A stretch of 64,000 nucleotides of DNA, from contig NZ_AP026763.1 of the NCBI RefSeq assembly GCF_026000435.1, positions 2,914,001 to 2,978,000 on the forward strand, in the 5' to 3' direction. Below, piece after piece: positions 16,697 through 26,017 of the stretch. Numbering within the stretch: position 1 is the first letter of the stretch; each line of letters begins with the position of its first letter. Below the pieces are notes generated by a model. That model was not told the DNA's origin. It made no database searches and saw only the letters and a list, made by a program, of their open reading frames with translations. The position numbers were made by a program, and so were the translations under genes. The stretch is from Vibrio sp. STUT-A11 (lineage in GTDB: Bacteria > Pseudomonadota > Gammaproteobacteria > Enterobacterales > Vibrionaceae).

Positions 16697-18127
16697 TTAA
16701 CCTTTGCCGCCTTTAATCGCGTTAATGATCTCACTGGTCGAGCAGCCGTCTTCAAAGTTCAGTACGCGAACTTCACCGCCAGCAGCAATCACCTCTTTGC
16801 CACCTGCAATCTCTTCTGGTTTGTAGTCTCCGCCTTTCACCAACAAGCTTGGCAGCACTTCAGAGATTAGACGCTGCGGCGTATCTTCACTAAATGGTAC
16901 CACCCAATCTACCGCACCTAAACCAGCCAATACCGCCATACGACGATCGGTTGGGTTTACCGGACGGCCAGGACCTTTAAGACGCTTAACAGACTCGTCA
17001 GTGTTCACGGCTACGATTAGGCGATCGCCCAATTCAGCCGCATGGTTTAAGTAAGACACATGGCCTGCGTGAAGAATGTCAAAACAGCCATTGGTCATCA
17101 CAACCTTCTCGCCTTTAGCACGTGCTTTCTTCACCGCTTCGATCAAAGCTTTTTCTGAAATCACACCAAAGTCGGTATCTTTACTACCATGTACCGCTTC
17201 AGCCAGTTCAATTTCAGACAAAGTTGATGTTCCTAGTTTACCAACTACAACGCCAGCAGCCGCATTCGCTAGAGCACACGCTTCTTCAAATGATTTACCC
17301 GCAGCAACTGAAGCCGCCAGTACAGAAATCACTGTGTCACCTGCACCCGTTACGTCATACACTTCTTTTGCTTGTGTTGGTAGGTGGAACGGTTCCTGGC
17401 CACGGCGAATTAACGTCATACCATGTTCACTACGGGTAACCAGCAGGGCTTCAAAGTCAAACTCTTCCACAAGCGCCAGTGCTTTTTCCACCAGCTCCTG
17501 ATCGGATTTCACTTTGCCAACCACATCTTCGAACTCTTTCATATTTGGCGTCAGAAGTGTCGCACCACGGTAGCGTTCAAAGTCGGCACCTTTTGGATCG
17601 ATGAAGACAGGAACGTTGGCAGCACGCGCTTTCTGAATGTATGCCTGTACATGTTCAAGAGAGCCTTTTGCGTAATCTGACATGATCACGGCTTTAACGT
17701 TTGGCAGAGCGGTATCCATACGATTAAGTACAGGCTCGGCATCGGTATTTTCGAACTTATCCTCGAAGTCCAGACGGATCAACTGCTGACCACGGCTCAT
17801 TACGCGGAGCTTGGTGATCGTTGGGTATTCTGGCAATGCTACAAAGTCACATTTTACTTTGAGTGAGTTAAGTGTTTCAGTCAGAACTTTCGCCGGTTCA
17901 TCCATGCCTGTCAGACCAACAATGTGAGCATGGCCACCCAATGATGCAATGTTCATCGCAACGTTTGCGGCTCCGCCCGGACGCTCTTCATTGTTTTCTA
18001 CTTTCACAACAGGGACTGGCGCTTCAGGTGAAATACGTCCAGTTGGGCCATACCAGTAACGATCTAGCATGACATCACCGATGATAAGCACACCAGCGCT
18101 GTTGTAATCAGGTAGAATTGGTTTCAT
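16697..18127 (-). CDS. hldE: Bifunctional heptose 7-phosphate kinase / heptose 1-phosphate adenylyltransferase
   Basis: Makes ADP-heptose for the LPS inner core. 476 residues from MKPILPDYNS; the longer in-frame start 13 codons upstream has no support from the family. N-terminal PfkB-type kinase domain with GGAANVAMN (about 51-59) and the GAGD catalytic motif (261-264); C-terminal nucleotidyltransferase domain with GCFDILHAGH (347-356). Lies directly downstream of glnE, as in E. coli. Its 3' region carries repeat copy A. Confidence 0.96.
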   Translation of the reverse strand: MKPILPDYNSAGVLIIGDVMLDRYWYGPTGRISPEAPVPVVKVENNEERPGGAANVAMNIASLGGHAHIVGLTGMDEPAKVLTETLNSLKVKCDFVALPEYPTITKLRVMSRGQQLIRLDFEDKFENTDAEPVLNRMDTALPNVKAVIMSDYAKGSLEHVQAYIQKARAANVPVFIDPKGADFERYRGATLLTPNMKEFEDVVGKVKSDQELVEKALALVEEFDFEALLVTRSEHGMTLIRRGQEPFHLPTQAKEVYDVTGAGDTVISVLAASVAAGKSFEEACALANAAAGVVVGKLGTSTLSEIELAEAVHGSKDTDFGVISEKALIEAVKKARAKGEKVVMTNGCFDILHAGHVSYLNHAAELGDRLIVAVNTDESVKRLKGPGRPVNPTDRRMAVLAGLGAVDWVVPFSEDTPQRLISEVLPSLLVKGGDYKPEEIAGGKEVIAAGGEVRVLNFEDGCSTSEIINAIKGGKG

Positions 18128-18194
18128 TATTGGTCTCCAAAAATTAAATCGTGCAGAGTTTACCACAGCCCTTGTCGTGGCTAAATATTTCGCC

Positions 18195-21038
18195 TTAACT
18201 GAACCACTGATTCCATGCCTGCTTCACCCACTCTCTTTCAGCAACAAACTTATCTTCGACAACATCTGCATCTAAATTGAGCAGGTTTCGGTGATGTATC
18301 TCATTACGCATTGAGGTATAGGCGTTTATCAGTTGCATCGCTTGGTGTTCGTCCATTACCCCTTGTGCAATAAGCGTTTCAAAAATTCGTACGTTATCAC
18401 ACCAACGCGTTAATTTAGGTTTAGCATGGCTGTAGTTAAGTACCAGATACTGAGCAAGAAACTCGATGTCGGTAATGCCTCCAACATCCTGTTTAAGCAT
18501 AAAGCGTCCTGCTTTTTTTCCACCGAGATGATCGCGCATTTTCTCGCGCATCTCGACTACCGCTTGTTTAAGCGCATCTTGCTCTCTCTCTTTACACAAA
18601 ACGTCATGGCGAGTGTTGTGGAAAGCGACGGCTAGCGGCTCGTCACCATATATCATTCGCGCACGAACCAAAGCCTGATGTTCCCAGGTCCAGGCTTCCT
18701 GATGCTGATATTCGTCAAAGGCATCGGTTGGGCTCACCAGTAACCCTGAGGCACCCGATGGGCGTAAGCGAGTGTCCACTTCGTACAGAATTCCTGATGC
18801 GGTGCGGATAGAGAAAATATGGATGATGCGCTGCGCTAAGCGAAGATAGAACTGGCGGCCATCGATTTCTTTCTTACCATCAGTGTACACGCTGACCGGA
18901 CAGTCATGCATAAACACGATATCCAAATCAGAGTTGTAACCCAGCTCCCAGCCGCCAACTTTGCCATAACCAATAACCGCAAACCCTCGGCCTTCACGGT
19001 CTTTGACATGGGTAGGTTCACCATACTTTTCTGATACCTGCAACCAGGCCTGGCTGACAACCGCTTCCACAATGGCTTCTGCCAGATAAGTTAAGTGGTC
19101 ACTCACTTTCATCACAGGTAAGGCACCAGCAATGTCTGCCGCAGCAATACGCAAGATACAAATTTGCTTGAATTGGCGCAGTGCTTCCATCTGCTGTTCC
19201 ATGTCGTCTTCTGGAATACGCGCCAGATAATCGCGCAGCTCAACTCGGTAGCTGTCTAAAGGAATCGGGTTGTACAGTTGCTGCGGATCGATCAGCTCAT
19301 CAAGCAGGATTGGGTAGCGAGACAACTGCTCAGAAATCATCGGACTCGCCGTACACAGTCTCACGAGTTGCACCAGCGCTGCCGGGTGTTCATCTAAAAG
19401 CTCTAAGTAAGTGGTTCGAGTACAGATTTTGTGCAGCAAGTGCAGCACTCTTGGTAAACCAAATTGCGCGTCCGGGTGAGCGAATACCGCATCGAAGACT
19501 TTAGGCATGAGTCTGGTCAGCACTTCTCGCCCACGAGGCCCAAGTGTTTTCTTTGCGATATCTTGCTTAAACGCCATTATGCTTTTCGCGCAAGAGGCAA
19601 AATCTTCCACCTGAATATCTTGCTGCAGGATATGTTCAATGACATCCTGCTTTTTCGCCATATCCCACAGTTCATGAAAATGACGAGCAACAGTACTGCC
19701 TTCATCTTCTTCATCATCACCAATCAACGCATCGAACACCTGATGAACGTTACCCATATGTTGCTGAGTCTGCGAGGTCAACTGCTCCCAGGTGTCGCAT
19801 TGCATTGCCGTCGCCAATTTCGTGCGCTCTATATCGCAGTCTGGAAGTGTCTGAGTCTGCTTATCTGCCATGGCTTGCAGCAAGTTCTCTAACCGGCGCA
19901 AATATTTATATGCTTCTTCCAAGTTCTGAACTTCTTGCGATGTCAACAAAGCCAGCTCTTCAATGCCTTGCAGTGTTTCCAGCAATCCTCGATTACGCAG
20001 ACAGGGCTCGCGCCCACCTCGGATCAGCTGGAATACCTGAGCAATAAATTCAATTTCGCGAATACCGCCCGCACCAAGCTTAATGTTGTTATTTAATCCA
20101 CGACGGCGCACTTCACTGCTGATCATCGATTTCATACGGCGTAAGGACTGAATCGCACTGAAGTCGATGTAACGTCGGAACACAAATGGACGCAGCATCT
20201 TGCGTAGTTCTTGGTACTGGGGATACATTTCACACCCCATCACACGAGCCTTGACCATTGCATAGCGTTCCCAGTCTCGGCCTTGCTCCTGATAATAGTC
20301 TTCCAGAGCCGCATAACTCATCACCAACGGGCCACTTTCACCGAATGGGCGTAAACGCATGTCAACGCGGTAACAGAAACCATCAAAGGTTTGCTGATCG
20401 AGTGCTTTAATAATGCGCTGGCCAAGACGGGTAAAGAACTGCGCATTGGCAATACTACGCCGAGTACCCTGAGTCTCACCGTTTTCTGGATAGGTAAAAA
20501 TGAGATCGATATCGGAAGAGAAATTAAGCTCGCTACCACCGAGCTTGCCCATACCAATGACTAACATAGGCTGTGCTTCACCTTCAGCATTGGTGGGCGT
20601 CCCCCACTCTTTACAACAAGCCTGATATTGCCATTGGTAAGTTTCGAAGATCAGCGCCTCAGCCAGTTGAGAAAGATGACTCAGTGACTCTTCCAGTGTC
20701 CAGGCATGGAGGAAATCCTTCCACGCAATATAGACCATCTCACGATTACGGAACTGACGTAATACACGATGACCTGACATCTCATCCTGACACTCTGCCA
20801 GTAGTACCGCCAGTCTTGTCCGGTAGGATGCTTGTCGACTGGGCTCCGCCACCATCTCTGGCAAGTCCTGAGCGAGCTTTTCATCTCGATGAATGGCTTC
20901 AGTAATGAACTGACTCAGGCCAGAGACATAGTAAAATTGTTCTGCTAATTCACTTGGCCACAATTGAAAGTAACCAGCTTGCTGAGCATTTTGAACGGCA
21001 GATTCAGCGACAGAAATCAACGACGGAGGCAACTGCAT
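18195..21038 (-). CDS. glnE: Glutamine synthetase adenylyltransferase/deadenylase
   Basis: Adds or removes AMP on glutamine synthetase in response to PII and glutamine. 947 residues (E. coli 946) with two nucleotidyltransferase domains, each with the G-S/W-E-L...D-I/L-D signature: GSELNFSSDIDLIF (about 169) and GWELGYNSDLDIVF (about 695). Full length and uninterrupted. Upstream of hldE in the usual order. Confidence 0.96.
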   Translation of the reverse strand: MQLPPSLISVAESAVQNAQQAGYFQLWPSELAEQFYYVSGLSQFITEAIHRDEKLAQDLPEMVAEPSRQASYRTRLAVLLAECQDEMSGHRVLRQFRNREMVYIAWKDFLHAWTLEESLSHLSQLAEALIFETYQWQYQACCKEWGTPTNAEGEAQPMLVIGMGKLGGSELNFSSDIDLIFTYPENGETQGTRRSIANAQFFTRLGQRIIKALDQQTFDGFCYRVDMRLRPFGESGPLVMSYAALEDYYQEQGRDWERYAMVKARVMGCEMYPQYQELRKMLRPFVFRRYIDFSAIQSLRRMKSMISSEVRRRGLNNNIKLGAGGIREIEFIAQVFQLIRGGREPCLRNRGLLETLQGIEELALLTSQEVQNLEEAYKYLRRLENLLQAMADKQTQTLPDCDIERTKLATAMQCDTWEQLTSQTQQHMGNVHQVFDALIGDDEEDEGSTVARHFHELWDMAKKQDVIEHILQQDIQVEDFASCAKSIMAFKQDIAKKTLGPRGREVLTRLMPKVFDAVFAHPDAQFGLPRVLHLLHKICTRTTYLELLDEHPAALVQLVRLCTASPMISEQLSRYPILLDELIDPQQLYNPIPLDSYRVELRDYLARIPEDDMEQQMEALRQFKQICILRIAAADIAGALPVMKVSDHLTYLAEAIVEAVVSQAWLQVSEKYGEPTHVKDREGRGFAVIGYGKVGGWELGYNSDLDIVFMHDCPVSVYTDGKKEIDGRQFYLRLAQRIIHIFSIRTASGILYEVDTRLRPSGASGLLVSPTDAFDEYQHQEAWTWEHQALVRARMIYGDEPLAVAFHNTRHDVLCKEREQDALKQAVVEMREKMRDHLGGKKAGRFMLKQDVGGITDIEFLAQYLVLNYSHAKPKLTRWCDNVRIFETLIAQGVMDEHQAMQLINAYTSMRNEIHHRNLLNLDADVVEDKFVAEREWVKQAWNQWFS

Positions 21039-21097
21039 TTTTCTTCCTTGTGAAAAGCACGATAAATGAGGTTTAAGTTATACCAGAGTTGACGCAA

Positions 21098-21130
21098 ATA
21101 AAAACGCCCACAAAAGGTTTGTGGGCGTTT
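21098..21130 (-). terminator. Terminator of the chemoreceptor gene
   Basis: Stem AAACGCCCACAAA / TTTGTGGGCGTTT with a short loop; the minus strand continues TTTATTTGCG. It sits 20 bp after the chemoreceptor stop and 60 bp before glnE. Confidence 0.82.
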
Positions 21131-21149
21131 AATCATAAGCTGTAAATTC

Positions 21150-22406
21150 TTATACACTGAATGACTTAATTTTCTTGTCTAGCTCTTCAGCGTTGCTTTG
21201 CATGGTTTCAGACGTTTCCAACAGCTCGGTCACCACAATCACAGAAGCTTCCACCAGTTCTCTTACATTGGTTAAGTTTTGGCTCATTTCCTCTGCGACA
21301 CTGCTTTGCTGACCAGATGCCGTGGCAATTTGGAAGTTCATATCATTGATGTGCGTGACCTGGGTAACAATGCCATCCAGCTCAGTGCCAGCATTCGAGA
21401 CCAGCTCATTTCCTTCAGCAGCCTCAACCACGCTTTTCTCCATCAATTCCACAGCAGACTCTGCACTGGTTTGCAGTTGAGTAATCATTTCCTGAATTTC
21501 AATCGTCGCTTGTTGTGTCCGCTGTGCCAGGTTACGAACTTCGTCTGCGACGACTGCAAAGCCTCGTCCAGCTTCACCTGCTCGTGCCGCTTCAATCGCC
21601 GCATTCAGTGCCAGTAAGTTGGTCTGTTCAGAAATACCCTGAATGGTTCCCACCACACTGCCAATTGCTTCCACGCGCTCTTCAACCTGATTAACGGCCT
21701 GAGCAGAAGAGGCAATGTCGGTAGAAAGTTCACTCATTTTCGCGACGGTGCTCTGTAAGAACTGTTGGCCAGAAACCGCCTGGGAAGATGCTTGTTCCGT
21801 AAGAACTGATGCCTGATGCGCATGCTCCGCCACCGTTTGAACAGTAGAAGACATCTCACTCATCGCGGTGGCAAGCTGATCTATCTCATTGAACTCTTCT
21901 TGAGCAGACTCTTTGGTTTCAGACATGCTGATTGTCATCACTTCGGTCAGAGCCGATAACTCATCAGAAGCATTGACTTGCATTTGGATCACGTCATGTA
22001 ATTGGCGACGTGTTTTTTCCAGTTCTCGTGCCACATCTCCGTATTCGTCCTTGCAATCCATACCAAAGGGTACCGATAAATTCTTGCTCGCCATCAGTTT
22101 TATTGCGTCATTCAGGTATTGAGTTTGACGCAGCATGACGCGTGCTGCCGCAAACAATAAAACAACAAAGACGATGATAAGTAACGCAGTCTGCCATACA
22201 ACCTGAGTGAGGTACGCCTCGTAGTGCTGCTGAGCAACATCGACATTCTGTGTCGCATCCAACAATGAATCGTAAAACGTGTTGGCATCCCAAAGTTGCT
22301 TTGCCACAATCAAAATAGTACTGAAGACCATTAATATGACCATTTTTGGTACCAGTCGAATGTCGGATATGACTCTTTCCCACGGCTTAAATGCCAGTTT
22401 TTCCAT
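21150..22406 (-). CDS. Methyl-accepting chemotaxis protein with a short periplasmic loop
   Basis: Chemoreceptor of 418 residues: two membrane helices (about 20-40 and 72-95) with only about 35 residues between them, then a long helical cytoplasmic part. The signalling hairpin is intact, reading GISEQTNLLALNAAIEAARA and on to GRGFAVVADEVRNLA (about 255-295). The tiny periplasmic loop suggests it does not bind a ligand in a classical sensor domain. It may sense membrane or energy state, or an internal signal. Divergent from the potassium channel gene. No sigma-28-type promoter was found upstream. Confidence 0.93.
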   Translation of the reverse strand: MEKLAFKPWERVISDIRLVPKMVILMVFSTILIVAKQLWDANTFYDSLLDATQNVDVAQQHYEAYLTQVVWQTALLIIVFVVLLFAAARVMLRQTQYLNDAIKLMASKNLSVPFGMDCKDEYGDVARELEKTRRQLHDVIQMQVNASDELSALTEVMTISMSETKESAQEEFNEIDQLATAMSEMSSTVQTVAEHAHQASVLTEQASSQAVSGQQFLQSTVAKMSELSTDIASSAQAVNQVEERVEAIGSVVGTIQGISEQTNLLALNAAIEAARAGEAGRGFAVVADEVRNLAQRTQQATIEIQEMITQLQTSAESAVELMEKSVVEAAEGNELVSNAGTELDGIVTQVTHINDMNFQIATASGQQSSVAEEMSQNLTNVRELVEASVIVVTELLETSETMQSNAEELDKKIKSFSV

Positions 22407-22473
22407 TGTCAGTTCTCCACCGAGTCTTATATAGTTTTTGTCATTCTGTTACGCGAATTATTTCGAGATTTGT

Positions 22474-23247
22474 ATGAAAAACAACGATATCAAAGACAGC
22501 ACACGTCCAATGGGACTTTTGTCATTAGTTCTGTCCTTTTTGGCATTATTTGTGACCTCAGGCCTGTTATTTTTTTCGATCGATCGCGAAACCCGTCAAG
22601 TACTTATCGGTCTGGACTTCATAATCTGTAGTATTTTTATCTTACAACTCACCATTGATTTGATCCGCGCCACAAATCGGTGGACGTTCCTTAAGCTCCA
22701 TTGGATAGATTTTATTGCCAGTATCCCAATGATCGAGCCATTACGCTTTGCCAGAGTCTTTCATATTTTGCGTATGATACTGGTACTGCGCTCTTCTAGA
22801 TTCATTCTCCATCAACTCAAAGAGAACCGTCGAGAGACAACCGTCGCCTCCATCCTATTGTTGATGGTGATTTTAATTACTTTAGGCTCTAGCACGATGC
22901 TGTTCATTGAAGCCAAAGATCCTGCAGCCAATATTCGTACAGGGGCTGACGCTTTATGGTGGGTGTTTGTGACTATTTCGACCGTAGGATATGGCGATCA
23001 TTATCCGGTGACCAGTGGTGGTAAATTCCTGGCTGTAGTGATCATTGTTTGTGGCGTGGGGATCTTCGGTATGATCTCAGGTTTAGTCACGTCAATCGTG
23101 ACCGCGCCAACCAAGCAGGAAGATCACCGTACTCAACATACTGAGCGCATGTTGAGTAAACTCCTCGAGCAGCAGGAAACACTACTTAATCGGATTCATG
23201 AACTGGAAATGCAGCAACAAGAGCAACAGAGTCCAAAAGAAAAATAG
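22474..23247 (+). CDS. Voltage-gated-type potassium channel (Kv-like, 6TM)
   Basis: 257 residues from MKNNDIKDST; an upstream in-frame start adds 12 residues without family support. About six hydrophobic segments, an S4-like helix with spaced arginines (RFARVFHILR and on to LVLRSSRF, about 91-110), a pore helix and the selectivity filter TVGYGD (170-175). The C-terminus (about 222-257) is a Gln/Glu-rich coiled coil that probably aids tetramer assembly. No RCK or cyclic-nucleotide domain is present. Divergent from the chemoreceptor gene. Confidence 0.92.
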   Translation: MKNNDIKDSTRPMGLLSLVLSFLALFVTSGLLFFSIDRETRQVLIGLDFIICSIFILQLTIDLIRATNRWTFLKLHWIDFIASIPMIEPLRFARVFHILRMILVLRSSRFILHQLKENRRETTVASILLLMVILITLGSSTMLFIEAKDPAANIRTGADALWWVFVTISTVGYGDHYPVTSGGKFLAVVIIVCGVGIFGMISGLVTSIVTAPTKQEDHRTQHTERMLSKLLEQQETLLNRIHELEMQQQEQQSPKEK

Positions 23248-23261
23248 GGCTTCATGGTCGA

Positions 23262-23289
23262 ATGCCGTTCGTTTAACAGCGAACGGCAT
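23262..23289 (+). terminator. Hairpin after the potassium channel gene
   Basis: 10-bp perfect arms ATGCCGTTCG / CGAACGGCAT with an 8-base loop, 15 bp after the stop. There is no strong T-run (GTTTAAG), so termination may be weak or factor-aided. Confidence 0.55.
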
Positions 23290-23301
23290 GTTTAAGTCCC
23301 T

Positions 23302-23433
23302 GCCATCCTGAACAGCGACGAAGGAGCGTGATTCAGGATCTAGTTGCCGAGTACTTTATGCCCAAAGTTATTTCATAACGGCTCAGGGCGCTGCTATTAG
23401 ATTCCTAGTCTCGCTAGAGCTCGCTGGAATGAC
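23302..23433 (+). repeat. Dispersed ~133-bp palindromic repeat, copy B
   Basis: Same element and orientation as copy A: left hairpin ATCCTGAA...TTCAGGAT, right hairpin ATTCCTAG...CTGGAAT, ending GAATGAC. It lies between the convergent potassium channel gene and ygiF. The two terminal hairpins are nearly identical to copy A, while the central 60 bp are more diverged. Confidence 0.85.
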
Positions 23434-23465
23434 GCAGATAAAAATCGTTTCAACGTTTAATGTCA

Positions 23466-24998
23466 TTATTCTCGCCAGTAGGGCTGCGCTTCAACGCTGA
23501 TGGCGCGGGTTTGATCCATCGCATGCAAGATAGAACGCTCTTGACGGTGCAACCAGCGTTCTAGCTGCTCTTTTTCATCAGCTTGCAGCATACCCACCAG
23601 CGGCAACAAGTGATTCAGCATCAACAGGTCATCAATACCATGAACCAGATCCGCCCACGGAAGACGGAAGCTGTTCCGCTCATCGCTGTTGTACAGACTC
23701 GCAAATCCAATTCCAGTGTAGAGGTTACGCAGCAAACGGTAGCGCTGATCGACATAATCCTGCGCAGACAAATCACGCTCTGCCGGGAACGCTTCCATCA
23801 ACTCCGCCCAAGTGCGATCCAGCTGCGTCACAGAAAATGGCATAATGTTGCTCGCCATTTTTTCACGTGCTTTTTCATCCAAGAATGGCTGCCAGCCACG
23901 CGCAAGAATCCAACGGCTCAGGTCAAGCAACAAGCCTGTGTAACGTGCTGAGCTTAATAGCTCCAGCACTTCTTCACGGCTTGGAAGCTCTTGTAGCTGC
24001 TGGGTTAGCTCAGAAACCAAGAACTTGCGAGCGTCAAGCTTACGCAGGACGTTTCCTTTGTCATCAAGCAACTCCTCAAGGTGAGCATGTTCGTCTAACC
24101 ACCCAAGCTCTTCTTCCAGCCACTTTAGTTCTTGACGCAGAATCGCACTGGCTCGACGTGGGACAACGCCACCAAATATGGTTAAGGTCTGACGGATAAA
24201 ACGCAGCGCATTGCTGATTTCGCGTAATGCTTCGACACACTCACGCTCCGCATAGATTTGCTCATGGTAATGCCAGTGGGACAACGCGTGCTCTAAAGAG
24301 TTAATCAGACAATATTCCACGGTGTCTGTGCTACGGCTGTCGACTAAAGCCAACGGTTTTACCTCATCGCCTGCATAGCCAGTTGCCAGACGATAGCCTT
24401 TGGCCGCTTTGCTTAAATTCCCCAGACGCATACCACCTTGCTCGCAGAAGCTACGCGCTAATGTAAACAGAGCATCGGTTTGGCCGGATTTGAGTTCCAG
24501 TTCGACTTCGCAAATTGGCTCTTGTCTCTCTTCTCCCTCTTCACCTTGAGCGATAACCATGCCTTGATCAAAGGCAACTTCAACCTGACTGCCATCAGGC
24601 ATACCAATTAACCACTGCTCACGAGTGAAGTTAGTCGAAAATAATGGGGTAAGTTCGGATTGCAAGGTCTCGACATCTTTACCTGAAGGCCAGATGTCAG
24701 AAGGATGAAGCGTGAGATCCGGCTCGTCGCTCGTGTGCTCAGCATTGTATTCTGGTCTTTGATGTAAACCAGCGACGACGCGTCCTGCGGTTTTCACGGT
24801 TTGAACAAATACATCATCAAAACGGCGAATTCTTAAACCAATGTCATGCTTTCTTAACCATTTATCGCCAGTATCAAAGTAGGTGTTACCCAAGTCACGA
24901 CAACTATGCTGAAGTACTTTTGTCTCAGAAATTTTTTCCTTTAAAGTTTCTGAAAATTCAGGAGAAACAAAAAACTTCAGTTCTATTTCGGTTTCCAT
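23466..24998 (-). CDS. ygiF: CYTH-CHAD inorganic triphosphatase (YgiF type)
   Basis: Hydrolyses inorganic triphosphate in the E. coli homologue. 510 residues from METEIELKFF, the standard start; an earlier in-frame start 19 codons upstream is rejected. The N-terminal CYTH domain carries the EIELKF signature at the start and basic/acidic tunnel residues (GLRIRR; CEVELELK). The C-terminal CHAD domain (about 225-500) is a histidine-rich helical module thought to bind polyphosphate. In E. coli it sits beside glnE; here the chemoreceptor, the channel and repeat B lie between them. Confidence 0.93.
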   Translation of the reverse strand: METEIELKFFVSPEFSETLKEKISETKVLQHSCRDLGNTYFDTGDKWLRKHDIGLRIRRFDDVFVQTVKTAGRVVAGLHQRPEYNAEHTSDEPDLTLHPSDIWPSGKDVETLQSELTPLFSTNFTREQWLIGMPDGSQVEVAFDQGMVIAQGEEGEERQEPICEVELELKSGQTDALFTLARSFCEQGGMRLGNLSKAAKGYRLATGYAGDEVKPLALVDSRSTDTVEYCLINSLEHALSHWHYHEQIYAERECVEALREISNALRFIRQTLTIFGGVVPRRASAILRQELKWLEEELGWLDEHAHLEELLDDKGNVLRKLDARKFLVSELTQQLQELPSREEVLELLSSARYTGLLLDLSRWILARGWQPFLDEKAREKMASNIMPFSVTQLDRTWAELMEAFPAERDLSAQDYVDQRYRLLRNLYTGIGFASLYNSDERNSFRLPWADLVHGIDDLLMLNHLLPLVGMLQADEKEQLERWLHRQERSILHAMDQTRAISVEAQPYWRE

Positions 24999-25210
24999 AG
25001 CTATACCTTTCAAAGCAGATAGAAACAGGATATTGCGTATTTTCTTACACGGCAAGAGAGAAATATCACTCGAATGATGATCTAAAACAGTTTTAAAGAG
25101 CGATTTAATGAGTTAACATGCGCGCCTTTATAGCCATCGTTCAACATTTCGCCAAGACTCAAGAAATGGTGTATGTTTTTTTTAGGTTATAGTTATTAGG
25201 TTGAATGACC

Positions 25211-25891
25211 ATGCCAGTAAATACAATTATGGGGTTATTTGCAAAGTCCCCTATAAAGCCTTTGCAACGCCACGTTGTCTGTGTCAACGAATGTTGTTCA
25301 CACCTGGTGAAATTCTTTGAAGTTTCTTCAAAGGGTGACTGGGAAAAAGCAGCAGAAATCCGTGCTCAAATCTCTCATCTTGAGAAAGAAGCGGATGTTC
25401 TGAAACGTGAAATCCGTCTAAAACTGCCTCGCGGTTTGTTTATGCCAGTAGACCGTACTGACATGCTTGAGCTTCTAACTCAACAAGACAAGCTTGCTAA
25501 CTTGGCAAAAGACATTGCTGGCCGTGTATATGGTCGTCAACTTGTCATTCCAGAGGCTCTCCAGCCAAATTTCCTCGCTTACGTTCAACGTTGTCTTGAT
25601 GCGGCTAATCAGGCGCAAAAGGTAATTAATGAACTTGATGAATTGTTAGAGACTGGCTTTAAAGGCCGTGAAGTAACACTCGTTGCTGAAATGATTCATC
25701 AGTTAGACGTCATCGAAGATGATACCGATGCGATGCAGATTGAACTTCGTCAACAACTGATGGCGATTGAATCTGACATGAACCCTATCGATGTCATGTT
25801 CTTGTATAAGATTCTTGAATGGGTAGGTGGTATTGCCGACCAAGCGCAGCGCGTAGGTGCTCGTTTGGAAGTCATGCTATCTCGATCTTAA
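25211..25891 (+). CDS. Pit accessory protein, DUF47/PhoU-like (TIGR00153)
   Basis: 226-residue all-helical protein of the DUF47 family (E. coli YkaA type), which accompanies low-affinity phosphate transporters. The second ATG, giving MPVNTIMGLF, matches family starts; an ATG two codons earlier is equally possible. The conserved MGLFAKSPIKPLQ opening and the EDDTDAMQIELR motif are visible. Followed 127 bp later by pit, with a hairpin terminator in between. Probably regulates or couples to Pit (inference). Confidence 0.9.
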   Translation: MPVNTIMGLFAKSPIKPLQRHVVCVNECCSHLVKFFEVSSKGDWEKAAEIRAQISHLEKEADVLKREIRLKLPRGLFMPVDRTDMLELLTQQDKLANLAKDIAGRVYGRQLVIPEALQPNFLAYVQRCLDAANQAQKVINELDELLETGFKGREVTLVAEMIHQLDVIEDDTDAMQIELRQQLMAIESDMNPIDVMFLYKILEWVGGIADQAQRVGARLEVMLSRS

Positions 25892-25940
25892 AACATAAGT
25901 TAACGACATAACGAAGAGCTTAATTAACACGTGTCATAAG

Positions 25941-25967
25941 GACGATGACGGTTTTCATCGTCTTTTT
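25941..25967 (+). terminator. Hairpin terminator between the DUF47 gene and pit
   Basis: 8-bp stem GACGATGA / TCATCGTC followed by TTTTTGG. It may lower read-through from the DUF47 gene to pit, or mark pit as a separate unit. Confidence 0.6.
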
Positions 25968-26017
25968 GGCGCGCGTAAAATTTTGTTCCGCTTGTTATAA
26001 AACAACTAGGTATTACG

